64,000 bases of DNA from NCBI GenBank assembly GCA_049273695.1, contig JBASRE010000030.1, positions 21,983-85,982 on the forward strand. Direction: 5' to 3'. The notes below the pieces were generated by a model, which had not been told where the DNA came from, ran no database searches, and worked only from the letters and a program-made list of their open reading frames with translations. Of this stretch, positions 42,819 through 51,590 are shown piece by piece (positions within the stretch are counted from its first letter, which is position 1; the number at the start of each line of letters is the position of its first letter). The translations under genes and the position numbers were made by a program. The stretch is from UBA11740 sp049273695 (lineage in GTDB: Bacteria; Acidobacteriota; Blastocatellia; Pyrinomonadales; Pyrinomonadaceae).

Positions 42819-44345
42819 CTACCTTTTTGCCCTTTGGATTTCCTCTATGAATGGCTGAAGAGACTCGGGAGTGAAGTTGCCAAAGTTTCTGAGCAGCAGC
42901 GCTTCGCGTGTGCGATAACGCTGCTTCGCCGGATTTTCAGGTGGCCCGGCGTAAATTGCCTGCGCCAGCATCGGCTTCGTGCGTCCGTAGCCCGGACTCT
43001 TTTGCAGGTCGCGGAGTTTTGTGCGCAGCCAACCTTCGCTCGCGTTGCCGTAAAAGATCACGACCGCATCGCAGATCAACAGACTCTCCTTGTGATCTTC
43101 GCGGACTTCTGCCTCGTCACCTTCGAACAGCGGAAGCGTGACCTCAAAGCCCTGGTTGTAGAGATGTTCTTCGACCGGTGCGATCGCGTCGTAATCCTGC
43201 TTGTCGCAGACAAGGTAAACGCGCAGCGGCCCTTCCTGGGTCTTGTGGCCGTTGCCGTTCCCGTTTCCATTTGCGGCAACCGACTTTGGTTTCGGCCGCA
43301 GCTTGTCCTGAATGTAAGTCTTTAGTTCTTCGATCGAGGTTTGCAGCACGTCCGCGCCCTTTTGGGCCGTCGCGTCGTATTTGAGGAATTCAATAAACTC
43401 GCGCTGGCGCTCTTCACGCGTTTCCAAACCTTCCGGCAGCCAAATCAGACGCGCGAATCCGTTGCCCGCGGAGCCATTATCTTGGCTTCGCTCGGCGGCG
43501 AGATCGTTTTGCAAGCAGACGACTGAACGATCGGCGGCCTCTGGAATCACGCCATAGTTCGCACCAATCAGATGAATCGAAAGCTTCGACGCTTCGAGAT
43601 AATGGCGAACGTCTTCCTCCAGTTCCGGCCCATTCAACGGCAACGGCCGGTCGGGAATAACGACATGACCGCGCTCCTGAAGCTCGCGCTTGATGTTGTC
43701 GCGCTGCGGCGAAAGATCAGATGAAGTCTCGGCCAGATAAATCGTTTCGCCCGACGTCTCCTGGAAAACCTGCACGTCGGGACTGGCTTCACGCGCTTTC
43801 AGCGATTGCAAAAGAGTGGCGATGTCCTGCGCCACGTCATCGATCCTCTGCCAATACTCGACGGCATGCGGGCCGCTTTCGGCGGACAGCTCGCGCGCGC
43901 GATGATCGTCCATGTAGTAGAACTCATAGCCCGTCATCCCCTGCAGTTCAGGCGGATGTTTTTCGAGCGGCACGTAAATCTTTTCGACTTTGAAGATGCG
44001 CGCTTTGTTTCCAAGCCGCACGCCGCCCGTTTCAGTCGCGATGCCCGAGAACATCTGCATCTCGCGCCGGCACCATTCAGAATTGATGTAGCTGGGTGAA
44101 AGAACCGAGATCAGGATGGCGACTTTGGGAATCTGCTCGACCAGCGTATCGGCAAAATACTCGTTGCCTTGCAGACGCGGGTCGCGCCAGATCGCTGCCT
44201 TGGCGCCGAGATGGACCTGCAGCCGCCGCTCGAGCGCCTGGTGAAACACATCGACCCACCCGCGCTGACCCTCCATGAGCGCCTGGTTATCGTTATGAGC
44301 GTAGCTGATGAAAATGTCGTCTTCGTAATCCGGGAGAAAGCTCAT
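42819..44345 (-). CDS. Protein with three TIR-like domains
   Basis: 508 residues. Domain 1 (about 8-180) is a clear TIR domain: DIFISYAHND, the KVAILISVLSPSYINSEWCR strand and the glutamate after WCRRE that serves as the NADase residue in active TIRs. Domain 2 (about 205-335) opens with IYLAETSSDLSPQRD and domain 3 (about 368-505) with LRVYLVCDKQDYDAIAPVEE; both look like degenerate TIR/SEFIR-type folds lacking that glutamate. A Gly/Asn-rich linker joins 2 and 3. It is immediately upstream of the nSTAND gene, which probably controls it. Confidence 0.85.
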   Translation of the reverse strand: MSFLPDYEDDIFISYAHNDNQALMEGQRGWVDVFHQALERRLQVHLGAKAAIWRDPRLQGNEYFADTLVEQIPKVAILISVLSPSYINSEWCRREMQMFSGIATETGGVRLGNKARIFKVEKIYVPLEKHPPELQGMTGYEFYYMDDHRARELSAESGPHAVEYWQRIDDVAQDIATLLQSLKAREASPDVQVFQETSGETIYLAETSSDLSPQRDNIKRELQERGHVVIPDRPLPLNGPELEEDVRHYLEASKLSIHLIGANYGVIPEAADRSVVCLQNDLAAERSQDNGSAGNGFARLIWLPEGLETREERQREFIEFLKYDATAQKGADVLQTSIEELKTYIQDKLRPKPKSVAANGNGNGNGHKTQEGPLRVYLVCDKQDYDAIAPVEEHLYNQGFEVTLPLFEGDEAEVREDHKESLLICDAVVIFYGNASEGWLRTKLRDLQKSPGYGRTKPMLAQAIYAGPPENPAKQRYRTREALLLRNFGNFTPESLQPFIEEIQRAKR

Positions 44346-44532
44346 GGCAGCCTCCGTAACGGCAGACGCGAAGGCGTTGCAGATTTTGCGATTTTATACC
44401 ACAAGTTCGCGTTGCTGTGGAGGCTGGTGGGTGAAACTGTAACTGGACCGAGATCACGACGTAGCCGTGGAATCGTGTCCAGACTCTTATCCACCTCGCG
44501 CTAGCGAAGGACAGAGATGCCCGAAAAGATCA

Positions 44533-44577
44533 CAGCCGCGCTAACGTTTCCCTCACTGGGAAGCCGTTAGGCGGCTG
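44533..44577. other. Intergenic hairpin
   Basis: CAGCCGC-G-CTAACG pairs with CGTTAG-GCGGCTG around an 18-nt loop, one bulged base. It lies in the 272-nt gap between the triple-TIR gene start and the pilin-like gene stop, where I see no gene. Confidence 0.5.
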
Positions 44578-44617
44578 TAGGTCGATTCGATGTTGAGGTG
44601 TCTTAAACGTTAACAGG

Positions 44618-45451
44618 TCATTCTTCTATGGCCTGTGAACGGCGGGACGCCGAGCGATTCGCAGGATGATTGCGCTCAAAGTTTACCGGCGGATCGTATT
44701 TTGTTGCCTCCATTCCATGACTATCCGCGGCGCGAATAACGCCGGTTTCGTCCACAAAGAATGACCGTTTGCCAGTGGACCCATAATCGGTTGGGACGGC
44801 GACGGCGATAAAACCGGGCAGGCCTTCACCTGTGTCTTTCACGACTTCGACTTTAAACCGGTAACCGTGTCGCGTGCCGCTCGCCAGATCAGCGGCAATC
44901 AAATTCTCTCTGTGAAGGTCTTCGATGTTTCCGAAGTCGCCGCGACCCGCTGTTGACTGATACGTGGATTCAGCAGCGTGGATCCTTCTTAACGAGTTCA
45001 TAGCTGAACCTTCGTTCGCTGCTCGTCGTGAGGCGTAAAGGTTAGGCAGCGCGATTGAGAGAATAACTATGACCGGAATCAGAAGCACACCCGAAGCTAT
45101 ATTCATGATCAACCCGGTGAGCGCAAACGATTTGCCGCCGTACAGGTGCGGGTAGCGCTTGATCTGCTTCATCGCGATCGCTGAGATCACGATTCCGGCA
45201 ATAGTCGTAATGCCGAAGATACCCAGAAACAGGAAATTCAGAATCCCGACTACCATCGCGGTTACCGCCAGCCCCTGTTTTAGGTCCGGCTGAAATCCAC
45301 CCGAGGGAGGCGCATAGTAAACGGTCTCACTGGATCCTGACTCATCCGAAGCGTAATTCGGTTGCGGTGCAAGCTCGGCGCCGCATTTCTTGCAGGACTC
45401 AGCGTCCGCCCAACCGACAAAACCACACTGTGGACATTTCGCGCTTTTCAT
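44618..45451 (-). CDS. Zinc-ribbon DUF4190 protein with pilin-like C-terminus
   Basis: 277 residues. CPQC...CKKC zinc ribbon (6-24), a linker, two DUF4190-type membrane spans (about 60-115), then a third hydrophobic helix (from about 120) running into LPNLYASRRAANEGSAMNSL, the layout of a type IV pilin-like N-terminal helix, and a C-terminal beta part (RSFFVDETGVIRAAD). This composite is common in Acidobacteriota by my recollection. No prepilin peptidase site precedes the helix, so it is probably a membrane protein borrowing the pilin fold. Role unknown. Confidence 0.75.
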   Translation of the reverse strand: MKSAKCPQCGFVGWADAESCKKCGAELAPQPNYASDESGSSETVYYAPPSGGFQPDLKQGLAVTAMVVGILNFLFLGIFGITTIAGIVISAIAMKQIKRYPHLYGGKSFALTGLIMNIASGVLLIPVIVILSIALPNLYASRRAANEGSAMNSLRRIHAAESTYQSTAGRGDFGNIEDLHRENLIAADLASGTRHGYRFKVEVVKDTGEGLPGFIAVAVPTDYGSTGKRSFFVDETGVIRAADSHGMEATKYDPPVNFERNHPANRSASRRSQAIEE

Positions 45452-45746
45452 AATCCAAAACTCCTTTGGAAGATCGTTGGCGATGGCTATCGCACTGAGG
45501 AACGGGGAAGAAGGATGTTCGCAGGCTGGTTAGAGCTGATTTGGGTTGAGTTATTTCCAGTGGATCTGGAAATTGTTCCCGGCCGCGTGTTTGACCGGAC
45601 CAGGTTTTATGATAATTGGCGCGCTCGAAAGGGGTCAACAAAAATCTGCTAAAGAGGGCAAATTGGCCCCCTTATGCACCGCGACGTGCGGGCGCTGGCA
45701 GCGTGCATCACATCGGCTATACTAGCCCGTCACTTCGCCGTCGATC

Positions 45747-47981
45747 ATGCACACGCCGGAACGCGATCTTCCAAAAAACCTGCACGAACTGATCGAAAGT
45801 CTCGCTGAGAATACTTACAACATTCACGCGCGGCAGCGGCTGGCGAATGCCAAGTCGACGGCGGCTCGTTCGGCGACGGCGTTCCCGCCTTACGAAGAAC
45901 TCCCGGACGCCGAAAAGCAGGACCACCGCAATACCGCTGTCGAGACGCTGAAGCTGATCCTTAATCGGGGCTTCAAGCTCGAGCCGCCGAAACTGGCATC
46001 ACCAAGTGAAGAGGGTAAAGGCCCGAAAGCGGCAGAGACGGCAACGCTGGGTTTAGTCGCTGCCATGAACCTGCCGAATGCGATCGCTTTGTGGCTGTCG
46101 CGCGATCCGGAAGAGTGGGCGCACACACCGGACATTTATCGCCGACTGGGACGACGCGTGCTAAAGCTGGGCGAACCGCTTCTGGCGTACGACATTCTGA
46201 CCGAAGGTTTGAAGAACGAGCCGGCCGATGTCGAAATGCGGCAGCAAGTCGCGCTGGCGTTGGCCCGGAGCGGCGCAACGCAACGGAGCAACGCGATTCT
46301 GACGCAGCTGCGCACGGAAGGTCACCGCGATGAAGAGACGCTCGCGATTTTGGCACGCACGCACAAGGATTTGTGGACGCTCGCGACGATGAAGAGTGAA
46401 CGCGCGCGCCAACTGAAGCTCGCGCATAAGTTCTATAACGAATCCTACAAGCTGAATCGTGGTTACTACTCGGGTATCAACGCGGCCACGCTGGCGCTCC
46501 TGCTCGGCAAGAAAGAGGAAGCGCATGCGCTGGCAAAGAAGGTACGCGAGGCGTGTCTCGCGGAGTTGCAGACGCTGCCCAAAACCTCCGACCATCGCTA
46601 TTGGCCGCTCGCGACCCTCGGCGAGGCGTGTTTGATTCTAGGGCGCTGGAGCGAAGCCGAAGATTGGTATGCGCAGGCAGCCAAAACCGGACGCGGAAAC
46701 TATGCCGAGCTGAGTTCTACGCGCCGCAACGCGCGCCTCCTGTTGGATCACCTGCGGCGCGATTCAACTGCAATTGAAACCGCCTTCGCGATTCCCGGCA
46801 TCGTCGTGTTCGCTGGACACTTGATTGACCGGCCTGAGCGCGCCTCACCGCGATTCCCGGCTGAACTTGAACCGGCAGTGCGCGCGGCGATTCAAAAACA
46901 AGTTAAGAAAATCGCACCCGGCTTTGGCTACGCCTCGGGAGCTTGTGGTGCGGATATTCTGTTTCTCGAAGCGATGCTTGAACGCGGCGGCGAAGCGAAC
47001 GTCGTGCTTCCTTTCGCGAAGGAACAATTCATTCAGGACAGCGTGGCGTTCGCCGGTGGCGACTGGTTGAAGCGGTTCGAAAGTGTGCTCGAAAATGCTA
47101 CGACCGTGACAACCGCCTCCAGCGAACGAATTGAGGAAGGCAGCATGTCCTTTGAATACGCCAACCTGCTGCTGTACGGGCTGGCCGACATTCGCGCACG
47201 GCAATTGGAGACTAATCTGGTGCCGCTCGCGATCTGGGATCAGAAACCGGGTGATGGGCCAGGCGGCACAGCCAGCGCGATCGCGCATTGGAGGAACTTA
47301 GGAAGGGACGTTCAGGTAATCGACCTGGCGAAGATGCTTAAGCGCGAACCGGTCGCCAGCCCGGTGGTAAAGCGGGGCAGGCGCGCGAAAAAGTCAGAAC
47401 TGCCCGCGCGCAAGGCCACAACGACCTCCGCTGCACTTCCAACACGCATCATGGCGATGCTCTTTGCCGACGCGGTGAACTTCAGCAAACTCACTGAACA
47501 ACAAATCCCTCTCTTCCTGAATCACTTCCTCGGCGCCATCGGACAATTGATTTCGACTTCACCGCATGCGCCATCGATAAAGAACACCTGGGGCGACGGT
47601 CTCTACTTCGTCTTCTCGGACGTGCGCGACGCCGGTCTGTTCGCGTTGGACCTCTGTGAGCTAATGGTCAGCACGGACTGGAGCAAGAAAGGACTGCCCA
47701 AGGCGATCAATCTGCGCATCGCGCTTCATGCCGGGCCCGTTTATTCATGCGTCGATCCGGTGACAGGCCTTGCGAGTTTTACCGGCACGCACGTCAGCCG
47801 CGCCGCGCGCATCGAACCCATCACGCCGCCGGGACAGGTTTACGCGAGTCAGGCGTTCGCCGCCCTGTCCGCCGCACAAGGCGTTACCGAATTCACTTGC
47901 GACTACGTCGGCCAAACTCCCCTGGCCAAAGGCTATGGGACCTTTGCCACCTATCACGTGCGCGATGCAAACGCGCGCTAA
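45747..47981 (+). CDS. RyR-TPR-SLOG-like-class III nucleotide cyclase
   Basis: 744 residues in four parts. An RyR domain (about 49-80: YEELPDAEKQDHRNTAVETL) is followed by TPR-like helices (about 100-340), a Rossmann-like domain resembling the SLOG superfamily (about 350-535: GIVVFAGHLID, SGACGADILFLEAML) and a class III cyclase domain. The cyclase has both metal aspartates (Asp575 in FADAVNFS, Asp617 in GDG) and Lys612, but the usual transition-state Asn of VNxAAR is Ser684 (VSRAAR). It may make cAMP or another cyclic nucleotide in response to an ADP-ribose-like ligand bound by RyR/SLOG (inference). Confidence 0.85.
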   Translation: MHTPERDLPKNLHELIESLAENTYNIHARQRLANAKSTAARSATAFPPYEELPDAEKQDHRNTAVETLKLILNRGFKLEPPKLASPSEEGKGPKAAETATLGLVAAMNLPNAIALWLSRDPEEWAHTPDIYRRLGRRVLKLGEPLLAYDILTEGLKNEPADVEMRQQVALALARSGATQRSNAILTQLRTEGHRDEETLAILARTHKDLWTLATMKSERARQLKLAHKFYNESYKLNRGYYSGINAATLALLLGKKEEAHALAKKVREACLAELQTLPKTSDHRYWPLATLGEACLILGRWSEAEDWYAQAAKTGRGNYAELSSTRRNARLLLDHLRRDSTAIETAFAIPGIVVFAGHLIDRPERASPRFPAELEPAVRAAIQKQVKKIAPGFGYASGACGADILFLEAMLERGGEANVVLPFAKEQFIQDSVAFAGGDWLKRFESVLENATTVTTASSERIEEGSMSFEYANLLLYGLADIRARQLETNLVPLAIWDQKPGDGPGGTASAIAHWRNLGRDVQVIDLAKMLKREPVASPVVKRGRRAKKSELPARKATTTSAALPTRIMAMLFADAVNFSKLTEQQIPLFLNHFLGAIGQLISTSPHAPSIKNTWGDGLYFVFSDVRDAGLFALDLCELMVSTDWSKKGLPKAINLRIALHAGPVYSCVDPVTGLASFTGTHVSRAARIEPITPPGQVYASQAFAALSAAQGVTEFTCDYVGQTPLAKGYGTFATYHVRDANAR

Positions 47982-48046
47982 CCGACAGTGGGGCGCACGC
48001 TAAGCAACTTAACGATGCAATTGAAACCACCTTTTTTTCTCATTAA

Positions 48047-48152
48047 CACCGCCGCTTTAGCGCGGTGGTGGGACTGGCTCGAATGATTGGAAACCGTTTA
48101 AACGGTTTAATTTTTTATTCAGGTTCGCGAAATCACCGGGCTGAAGCCCGGT
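48047..48152. repeat. Compound repeat family C, second copy
   Basis: Palindromes CACCGCCGCTTTAGCGCGGTG-type (48047-48067), AAACCGTTTAAACGGTTTAA (48091-48110) and CACCGGGCTGAAGCCCGGT (48134-48152), the same order and spacing style as 23518-23620. Its end lies just before the TIR-toroid gene; the TTG at 48153 would start translation at its edge. Confidence 0.8.
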
Positions 48153-48170
48153 TTGAAAGAGACTCCAGCC

Positions 48171-50042
48171 TTGGACAATCAAACCAATCATTCATCGAAG
48201 GACAATTTCAAATACTGGGCCTTCATCAGCTATAGCCACGCCGATGAAGAATGGGCGAAGTGGCTGCACAAATCGATCGAGACGTATCGCGTGCCGCGCA
48301 AGATCGTCGGTCGCGAAACCGTCCAGGGTCAAGTTTCAAAACGTCTTTTCCCAGTGTTTCGCGATCGTGAAGAGCTGCCGGGCGCGTCCGATCTGGGCGG
48401 CAAGCTTCAGGATGCGCTTACAACATCGCGTGCGTTAATAGTTATCTGTTCGCCAAAGTCCGCAGTTTCAAAATGGGTGAATGAAGAAGTGAAGACCTAC
48501 AAATCATTCGGTCACACGGGCCGGGTCTTCTGTTTGATTACTGACGGCGAACCGAACGCCGCGCCCGACAGTGGGCTGCTTGAGTGTTTCCCGCCGGCCG
48601 TACGGTTTCAGGTAACGCCCCACGGCCAGGTCACCACGGAACCGGCCGAGCCGATCGCGGCGGACGCGCGTCCCGGCAAAGATGGAAAAACAAATGCGCT
48701 GCTGAAACTTCTCTCCGGCGTGATGGGTGTCGGGTACGATGAACTGCGTCAGCGTGAACGCCAACGCCAGCGTCAGCGGCGCATGCGTTTTGCGGCTCTC
48801 GGTGTCGTGGCGATGTTTTTGATGGCCGTCGTTTACGTCGCCGCGGCTGATGCCGGTCTGAATCTTCCCGCCAGCGCGCGCATCCGCACAACTTTGGATC
48901 GAAACAACGCTTCCGTATGGCGACCCGCGAGGAGCAATGCCGAGATTCGCCAGGCGGCCTCCACAATGCGTCACGAGTTGGTTCAGGCTTTGAAGCGCAG
49001 CCAAACTCAAAAAGGCGGAATACCTTCCAGTCTCAATCCCGCGGCAAAGCCATCATTCGAATCCTGGTCCAACGGCCAGGCGCTGACTGCGGCATTCTCT
49101 GCTGCGGAACTTTCTGACGCGGACGCTCGCCAACTCCTGAAAGGCTTCGAGGAACAGTTCGAAGCCGGCTCAACCATCGAAGGGGCTGACGGGCGGAAGT
49201 ACGGTTGGAGAGCACATCCAAAGGAAAAGAGGACGCAGGCTGAACCTGCCATCTGGACGGTTTCCGCTCTGGCCACCGCGCTTGGGCGTCCCGGGTTGTT
49301 GATGGGGGAGGATCGCGAGCGTGCGTTGAGGCGGCTCGCGTATGCGCAGGAGGCGCTGAGAATTTATCGCCCCGTCGAAAATGGCGGGTGGAACATGTTT
49401 CCGAATCAGGAAGAGCCGGCACTCAATAACGTTTACACAACCACGCTTGCCTTGCTGGCTTTGCTGGAGACGCGAAAAGCGAATCTCCCGTGGGAAGGCA
49501 GTGTCGAAAAACGAGATCAGTTACTGAAGGCGACGGCGCAATGGCTCGCGGATCAATACGACGACAAAGCCAGTCCGCCTGGTTGGCATGCGGCGAGTGA
49601 AACTCACACTGCCGCGATTGATGGTTTGACTCTGCAAATCTATGGAGAGCTTTTACGCGCCGAAGCTGAAGCCGGGTTTACCCTTCCCGCTCGAATAACC
49701 AACCAAATACCTGACTATCTGGCGAGGTGCGTCGAACGCGACCTGAACTTTCCGGCCGACAGCGGCGAATTCGCCGCTTTCTTCACCGACCATCTTGGGC
49801 AGCAATATATGGCGCGCGAAGCTTTAGGATTTCTCTGGTATCCATGGGCGATGAACTCAGCCCAGCTTTGGCTGCTGCGTGCGGAGAAGTTCGGAGCCCC
49901 GATGGAAGACCAGGTGCGTGTCCGGCGAGCGCTCGGTCATCTGGTCAACGGTTTAGGAGGAGAAGCGGTTACCAAATACAAATCTGAATGGACGTTTCAG
50001 GCCGCGGAAACTTTGTATGGATTAGCGGCGATCCCGCAGTAG
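48171..50042 (+). CDS. Membrane TIR protein with alpha/alpha-toroid-like C-terminus
   Basis: About 623 residues from TTG 48171 (GAAAGAG at 48155-48161); a TTG at 48153 is the alternative. The TIR domain (about 15-130) has YWAFISYSHADEEWAKWL, the RDREELP loop and SKWVNEEVKTY with the putative NADase glutamate. A basic segment and membrane span (about 205-225) follow. The rest shows helical repeats with ENGGWNMFPNQ and VYTTTLALLALLETRK, which look like the terpene-cyclase/prenyltransferase alpha/alpha toroid, though catalytic aspartates are not evident. It may be a sensor for a peptidoglycan or lipid ligand outside the membrane (speculation). Confidence 0.75.
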   Translation: MDNQTNHSSKDNFKYWAFISYSHADEEWAKWLHKSIETYRVPRKIVGRETVQGQVSKRLFPVFRDREELPGASDLGGKLQDALTTSRALIVICSPKSAVSKWVNEEVKTYKSFGHTGRVFCLITDGEPNAAPDSGLLECFPPAVRFQVTPHGQVTTEPAEPIAADARPGKDGKTNALLKLLSGVMGVGYDELRQRERQRQRQRRMRFAALGVVAMFLMAVVYVAAADAGLNLPASARIRTTLDRNNASVWRPARSNAEIRQAASTMRHELVQALKRSQTQKGGIPSSLNPAAKPSFESWSNGQALTAAFSAAELSDADARQLLKGFEEQFEAGSTIEGADGRKYGWRAHPKEKRTQAEPAIWTVSALATALGRPGLLMGEDRERALRRLAYAQEALRIYRPVENGGWNMFPNQEEPALNNVYTTTLALLALLETRKANLPWEGSVEKRDQLLKATAQWLADQYDDKASPPGWHAASETHTAAIDGLTLQIYGELLRAEAEAGFTLPARITNQIPDYLARCVERDLNFPADSGEFAAFFTDHLGQQYMAREALGFLWYPWAMNSAQLWLLRAEKFGAPMEDQVRVRRALGHLVNGLGGEAVTKYKSEWTFQAAETLYGLAAIPQ

Positions 50043-50089
50043 CGCAAGAATTAGTTCGAGAAGCCTTCCTCATCGGCGTAAGGCAAACG

Positions 50090-50304
50090 CTACGCAGCAC
50101 GGATTTCGACGAATTCAACGCTCGAAGAGGGATGCGGAATGGGAAGACCGTCTTGGCGGAGGCCTTCAATGTGGAATTCTATGGCTTCCTCGATGAGTTT
50201 AAGGACTTCATCGCGAGTTTCCCCACTGCGACGCACCCGGGCAGATCTGGTACGTGTGCACCAAAACTCGTTTCGCCTTTTTCGATGACGACGGCGTATC
50301 TCAT
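50090..50304 (-). pseudogene. hicB: HicB-family antitoxin, frameshifted
   Basis: Frame 1 from ATG 50304 gives MRYAVVIEKGETSFGAHVPD with LPGCVAVG. A -1 shift in the GGGGAAA run near 50215-50224 continues as TRDEVLKLIEEAIEFHIEGL and the C-terminal PHPSSSVEFVEIRA before TAG. Both halves are textbook HicB. The 215-nt span lacks one base. It follows the hicA below with a 9-nt gap. Confidence 0.8.
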
Positions 50305-50313
50305 AGCCTAATT

Positions 50314-50498
50314 CTATTTCAATCCTGCCTGTTTGAGAATGCTGTTAAGAGTGCCTGGCGGTATGTCGATGTTTGGTTTTCCGGCCACGGTTGCTGTCCC
50401 ACGTTTCCGCGGATGCTTGACTGACGGTGACTCCCTTTAGTTCGCGCCAAGTACCAGCCGTCCTCTTCGAGCAACCTGATGAGGTCCTTTACCTTCAC
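50314..50498 (-). pseudogene. hicA: HicA-family toxin, frameshifted
   Basis: From GTG 50498 the frame reads KVKDLIRLLEEDGWYLARTK with GSHRQ, including the HicA catalytic His. A -1 shift near 50418-50422 (CAGTCAAG for CAGTTCAAG) continues as KHPRKRGTATVAGKPNIDIP and GTLNSILKQAGLK. The 185-nt span is one base short. With the partner below this makes a hicAB pair in which both frames are broken. Confidence 0.8.
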
Positions 50499-50542
50499 GC
50501 CCGCATCATAAGAGCTTTTTCAGACCGCTGGAAGCCGCATCT

Positions 50543-50992
50543 TTATTCGGTCGTCGCGGTGTGCTCGCCTTCCAGCGCCGCGTGCATCGTGTGCCAGGAA
50601 AGCGTCGCGCACTTAACGCGGGCCGGATAATCACGAACGCCGGAAAAAATCTTCAACTTGCCGAGCTGGTTCGGCTCGGTTTCCTCGTCCAGTTCGCCCA
50701 TCGCCATGCGATGAAATTCATTGAAGAGAGCTTCCACTTCAACTTTCGTCTTTCCCTTCACCGCCTGCGTCATCATGCTGGCCGAAGCTTTCGAAATCGC
50801 GCAGCCTGAGCCTTCGAAGCTGACGTCCTTTACCTGGTCGTCTTCAATGTGGAGATAAACATCCAGTTGATCACCGCAAAGCGGGTTGAAGCCCTGCGCC
50901 GAGCGGTTCGCATTTTCGAGTTTACGAAAATTGCGCGGCTTCTTGTTGTGATCGAGGATGACTTCCTGGTAAAGGTCGGACAGTTCAGACAT
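50543..50992 (-). CDS. sufU: SufU-type Fe-S scaffold / sulfur relay protein
   Basis: 149 residues with the three conserved cysteines and aspartate of SufU: NPLCGD, GSGCAISKASASMM and VKCATLSWHT. The family's extra segment between the second and third cysteines is present. It accepts sulfur from SufS through bound zinc and delivers it for Fe-S cluster assembly on SufBCD. It is the last gene of the suf operon, 13 nt after a secreted-protein gene. Confidence 0.93.
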   Translation of the reverse strand: MSELSDLYQEVILDHNKKPRNFRKLENANRSAQGFNPLCGDQLDVYLHIEDDQVKDVSFEGSGCAISKASASMMTQAVKGKTKVEVEALFNEFHRMAMGELDEETEPNQLGKLKIFSGVRDYPARVKCATLSWHTMHAALEGEHTATTE

Positions 50993-51005
50993 GATTCGTC
51001 AGGCG

Positions 51006-51590
51006 TTATTCCCAATAAGCGAATGAATCGAAGAAGCGTCGTACGTCGGTTGGGATATTGGCTGTGGTTGAAGCATCAACTTCTTTGCGATGCGCCGCTA
51101 GCGTATATAACCGTCGACCGACAACAAATGCTCGCATGTAACTCGTTAGCCCTGCCCCCTCTATTACAAATTCGGTGCCCAACCTGCCGTTGAGGTAAAC
51201 GTCTTTTTGGCTGAGCAGCGTTCTTCCTTCGCCGGTTAAGCCGTTGAGGCCGGCACGATAGGCCTTTCTGAAAGCAGCCTCATTGTTTGGCACGACGCGC
51301 CCAAGATCGCTGTAAAAGACTGTCCAGCTCGTATTAGACTCAATAACCTTCAGACCGACGGCGGTTACGACATCGTTATCGACTTGAGCCGGGCCGGGAA
51401 AAAGAATTCTAAAACGCCCAGCATCCGAGATGGTTTCCCGCCAGTCGGGAATCGCACCTACGGGAGCTTTCTTGATCGCCTCGGATTTTGCGAGGGGGAC
51501 TCTTTTCTGTCCGCACACGAGCGGCGAAACAATCAGCACGGTCAGCGCGGCTGTAAATACTCGTCGCTTTCTGCTCTCCTCGTACATCAA
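51006..51590 (-). CDS. Secreted protein inserted between sufS and sufU
   Basis: 194 residues with a basic start and a signal segment (about 11-27). The mature part shows FRILFPGPAQVD, YLNGRLGTEFVIEG and a C-terminal VRRFFDSFAYWE, the same plan as the frameshifted gene at 33195-33733. Its ATG overlaps the sufS stop (ATGA), so it is translated as part of the suf operon. I do not know the family's function; a secreted product has no obvious place in cytosolic Fe-S assembly. Confidence 0.65.
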   Translation of the reverse strand: MMYEESRKRRVFTAALTVLIVSPLVCGQKRVPLAKSEAIKKAPVGAIPDWRETISDAGRFRILFPGPAQVDNDVVTAVGLKVIESNTSWTVFYSDLGRVVPNNEAAFRKAYRAGLNGLTGEGRTLLSQKDVYLNGRLGTEFVIEGAGLTSYMRAFVVGRRLYTLAAHRKEVDASTTANIPTDVRRFFDSFAYWE

